From Bacteroidales bacterium (GTDB lineage Bacteria > Bacteroidota > Bacteroidia > Bacteroidales > ML635J-15): a DNA stretch of 53,608 nucleotides. This document shows positions 51,533-53,608 of this stretch, one piece after another; the first letter of the stretch is position 1, and the number at the start of each line of letters is the position of its first letter. The stretch covers positions 1 through 53,608 of the forward strand of contig JAQUBO010000003.1 in NCBI GenBank assembly GCA_028686735.1, written 5' to 3'. The notes below the pieces were generated by a model, which had not been told where the DNA came from, searched no databases, and saw nothing but the letters and a program-made list of their open reading frames with translations. The translations under genes and the position numbers were made by a program.

Positions 51533-53608
51533 CTACTTCTTAACCACCCTAATATTCAACACATTTTCTTCAGTTCTACTTCTTAAGTTATAAACTGCTG
51601 GTCGTAAATTATTTAGTTTTATGCTTGTTCGATAATCTGAGCTAGTTGCAGTACATTTTTCGAGATACACAACTCTGCCTAAATCATCAAATAATTCTAT
51701 AGTAAATTCTCCTTCGTCGATATTTTCAATTACAACATTTAACTCATCTTTAAATGGATTTGGATAGGCATACATAATTGACTGTCCCTTTGCATATCCA
51801 TCGCAATTTAGAGAAATAATATTATGAACATTAACTTTTCCGTCGTAATCGACTTGTATTAGACGATAGTAATTATCACCTGAGAACATCTTATCGTCAA
51901 CAAATTGATAATCAACTAACTGATTTGAATTTCCAGCACCTTTAATTCTCGCTATTTCGTAAAACTCATCTTTGCCATTGGATTTTTCGAGAATAAAGTA
52001 GTCATTATTGGTCTCGGTTGCTGTTTGCCAATGAATATTTGCAGAAGTTTTTAAGCAAGTTGCACTAAAATCAACAAGTTCGACAGGTAGAGGCATATCG
52101 CTACCTTTTGCTCCAAAAGTGATTTGTTTTACACCTTTGGCTCCGAAAGGTATATTTGTTGAAGATGTAATATAACCATTTTGATAATTTGTTGTTGCTG
52201 TTCCTCCTGCATCTTTCCAAATATTATCCCAATAAGCAACAGTAAGTTGTGTACTTTCAAAGTCTGTTGGTCCTGGAGAACAGAAATCATGGGTACTACA
52301 AGGATTGTTATCTCTCCAGTATAATGTTGCCTGCAAATCGGAACCCGAATTAACCAACCAATATTCTCTGTCGCTTGTATGAGTAAGCGGAGCTTCGTGA
52401 GTCCAATCGTGATACCACCATTCATTTAAACCTTGATTTGAGAATAAATACAGAACACTTACTGTAGTTGATGCCTCTGGATTTGCGGTAAATGGAGCCG
52501 AAATTTTATAAGTTTGAATACCATCTCCTATATCTCTGGTATTTACATCTCCTGTTGGGAAGGTAAACGCTGCTGTTTGATTTTGCTTTTCGACAATACC
52601 ATCAACGAAACTTGTTGTTGTGCCTTCGTTACTTGTCGCAGAAGATTCAAAAATAAATTTACGTATTGTATTTTCAAATCCAACAATTCCATTTGTAAAA
52701 TTGGCAGAGTGCGTTACACGAATATCTTCCATAAGCTTAATATCAATGTTTCCTGCATTTGTATTGTTAAAAGATATATCGTAAAAGCTATCACCATTTG
52801 TTGTAATTGTTTGTATATTAGATCCTCTAAAATTAACTAAGCCTTGGTTTGCATTAAATGTTCCGGAATTTGTCCAATTACCATATACATTTAATTGAGA
52901 AGCGTTACTTAAGTTTAGTCCCGTTTCAATTGTAATATTATTACATTCAGCGGGATTACTTACAGAGGTCGTTGAAATATTTGAAGCACATGGGCTATAG
53001 TCTCTAAGAAATACATTTTTAGTGTTATCAGGAATAACAGTAGCAACGGTAAATGCAGAACCAGAATATACTAGCCAATTAGAAGCATTCTCCCAATCAG
53101 TACTTGTATTTCCTGACCAAATATAATCCCCGTCTGTTAAACCTGTGCTTGCGGGTGTTGTAACACTCATTGTAATTGTATTTGAGGTAGCCGGATTTCC
53201 ACTTGTGCAAGTTTCGGATGAAGTTAAAATACAAGTAATTATATCATCATTTACAAGAGATGTATTAGAATAATATGGTAAGTTTGACCCAATATTTGAA
53301 CCATTAAGCCTCCATTGATAAATTGGAGTGCCACCAGCATTAGTCGGAGTTGCCGTAAAAACTGCTTCAACGCCGTAACATGTTGGATTAGATGTGGTTG
53401 CAATAGTTACACTTACAGGAAGGTTAGGATTTACTGTTATTGCCTGTGTTCTAGCAGTACTTGTTCCACAAGAGTTTGATGCTGTTACAGATAGTGTTCC
53501 ACTTGTTGTTGCAGATAGAGAGATGCTGTTTCCACTGCCTGTGATAGTGCCTGTTCCGCTGAATGCCCAGTTGTATGTAACTCCTGCAACATTGGTTACG
53601 CTGTAAGT
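51533..53608 (-). CDS. Large secreted protein with PKD-like repeats and T9SS C-terminal domain, 5' part missing
   Basis: The frame is open to the right edge; the Met at 53170 is internal, so the start is not in the window. The visible 691 residues include beta-rich PKD/Ig-like repeats (SATTSGTLSVTASNSCGTS; SNPTCYGVEAVFTATP). A linker of the type PLPVELVDFSATCLKTSANIHWQTATETNNDYF follows, then YYRLIQVDYDGKVN. It ends in a type A T9SS sorting domain (YAYPNPFKDELNVVIEN ... LFDDLGRVVYLEK ... LNNLRPAVYNLRSR ... RVVKK). The protein is exported by the type IX system and may be an adhesin. Confidence 0.88.
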   Translation of the reverse strand, partial: TYSVTNVAGVTYNWAFSGTGTITGSGNSISLSATTSGTLSVTASNSCGTSTARTQAITVNPNLPVSVTIATTSNPTCYGVEAVFTATPTNAGGTPIYQWRLNGSNIGSNLPYYSNTSLVNDDIITCILTSSETCTSGNPATSNTITMSVTTPASTGLTDGDYIWSGNTSTDWENASNWLVYSGSAFTVATVIPDNTKNVFLRDYSPCASNISTTSVSNPAECNNITIETGLNLSNASQLNVYGNWTNSGTFNANQGLVNFRGSNIQTITTNGDSFYDISFNNTNAGNIDIKLMEDIRVTHSANFTNGIVGFENTIRKFIFESSATSNEGTTTSFVDGIVEKQNQTAAFTFPTGDVNTRDIGDGIQTYKISAPFTANPEASTTVSVLYLFSNQGLNEWWYHDWTHEAPLTHTSDREYWLVNSGSDLQATLYWRDNNPCSTHDFCSPGPTDFESTQLTVAYWDNIWKDAGGTATTNYQNGYITSSTNIPFGAKGVKQITFGAKGSDMPLPVELVDFSATCLKTSANIHWQTATETNNDYFILEKSNGKDEFYEIARIKGAGNSNQLVDYQFVDDKMFSGDNYYRLIQVDYDGKVNVHNIISLNCDGYAKGQSIMYAYPNPFKDELNVVIENIDEGEFTIELFDDLGRVVYLEKCTATSSDYRTSIKLNNLRPAVYNLRSRTEENVLNIRVVKK

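Noticed and set aside
51533-53170. Start of the T9SS protein at the Met near 53170
   Set aside because: The frame continues upstream without a stop to 53608, with PKD-like repeats, so the Met is internal.
53394-53606. 70-codon frame on + at the right end
   Set aside because: It is antisense to the in-frame T9SS protein, which is open through the right edge.

Overview
The window is AT-rich DNA from a member of the Bacteroidota. Several signs agree: promoters of the TTTG-N19/20-TAnnTTTG type, a single-chain SecDF translocase, LptC next to a GldE/CorC-like CBS membrane protein, and a secreted adhesin-like protein ending in a type IX secretion C-terminal domain. No rRNA or CRISPR array is present. 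One tRNA (Asn, GTT) is present.

Region 1 (about 1-19,620) is most of a Mu-like transposable prophage, lying in reverse; its far end is off the left edge. Read from its left end (right side of the segment) it has a repressor on the + strand, then on the - strand a Ner-like regulator, a MuA-type DDE transposase, a MuB-type ATPase, a second RecA-like ATPase, GemA-like and DUF3164-like proteins, a DUF4406 protein, an HNH endonuclease and a run of small unknown genes that includes a YopX-family protein. The head genes are split into two divergent blocks. Terminase subunits, a gp36-like protein, a portal-MuF-toxin fusion and two tail-completion proteins run on +. The protease/scaffold, the major capsid protein with a FIVAR-like C-terminal module, and the lysis genes (holin-like, amidase, lipoprotein) run on -.

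Region 2 (about 19,620-25,400) has host genes grpE and dnaJ behind a -24/-12 (sigma-54-like) heat-shock-type promoter that is shared with htpG, then uvrC. Between uvrC and secDF lies a 1.9-kb tandem array with a period near 635 bp. Each later unit repeats the last part of uvrC and carries two copies of a palindromic core of about 180 bp.

Region 3 (25,400-43,900) has secDF, an aspartic-protease-like protein, a Spy/CpxP-like protein, a deoxynucleoside kinase, an adenosine-kinase-like PfkB protein, tRNA-Asn, cutC, a GH63-like hydrolase, a PpiD/SurA-like chaperone, and an envelope operon (coaX, outer membrane protein, TPR protein, lptC, small membrane protein, GldE-like CBS protein). Intergenic gaps hold interspersed palindromic repeats.

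Region 4 (43,900-53,608) has htpG, rlmF, two lipoproteins, a YgiQ radical SAM protein, an outer membrane protein and the 3' part of a large type IX-secreted protein that runs off the right edge.

The items most worth a second look are the portal-MuF-nuclease fusion with a candidate antisense RNA over its 3' end, the FIVAR-like tail on the capsid protein, the tRNA-like T-arm between ner and the transposase gene, the grpE/htpG promoter architecture with a 13-base match in the phage, and the uvrC-tail array. Product names rest on motifs read by eye; no database search was run.
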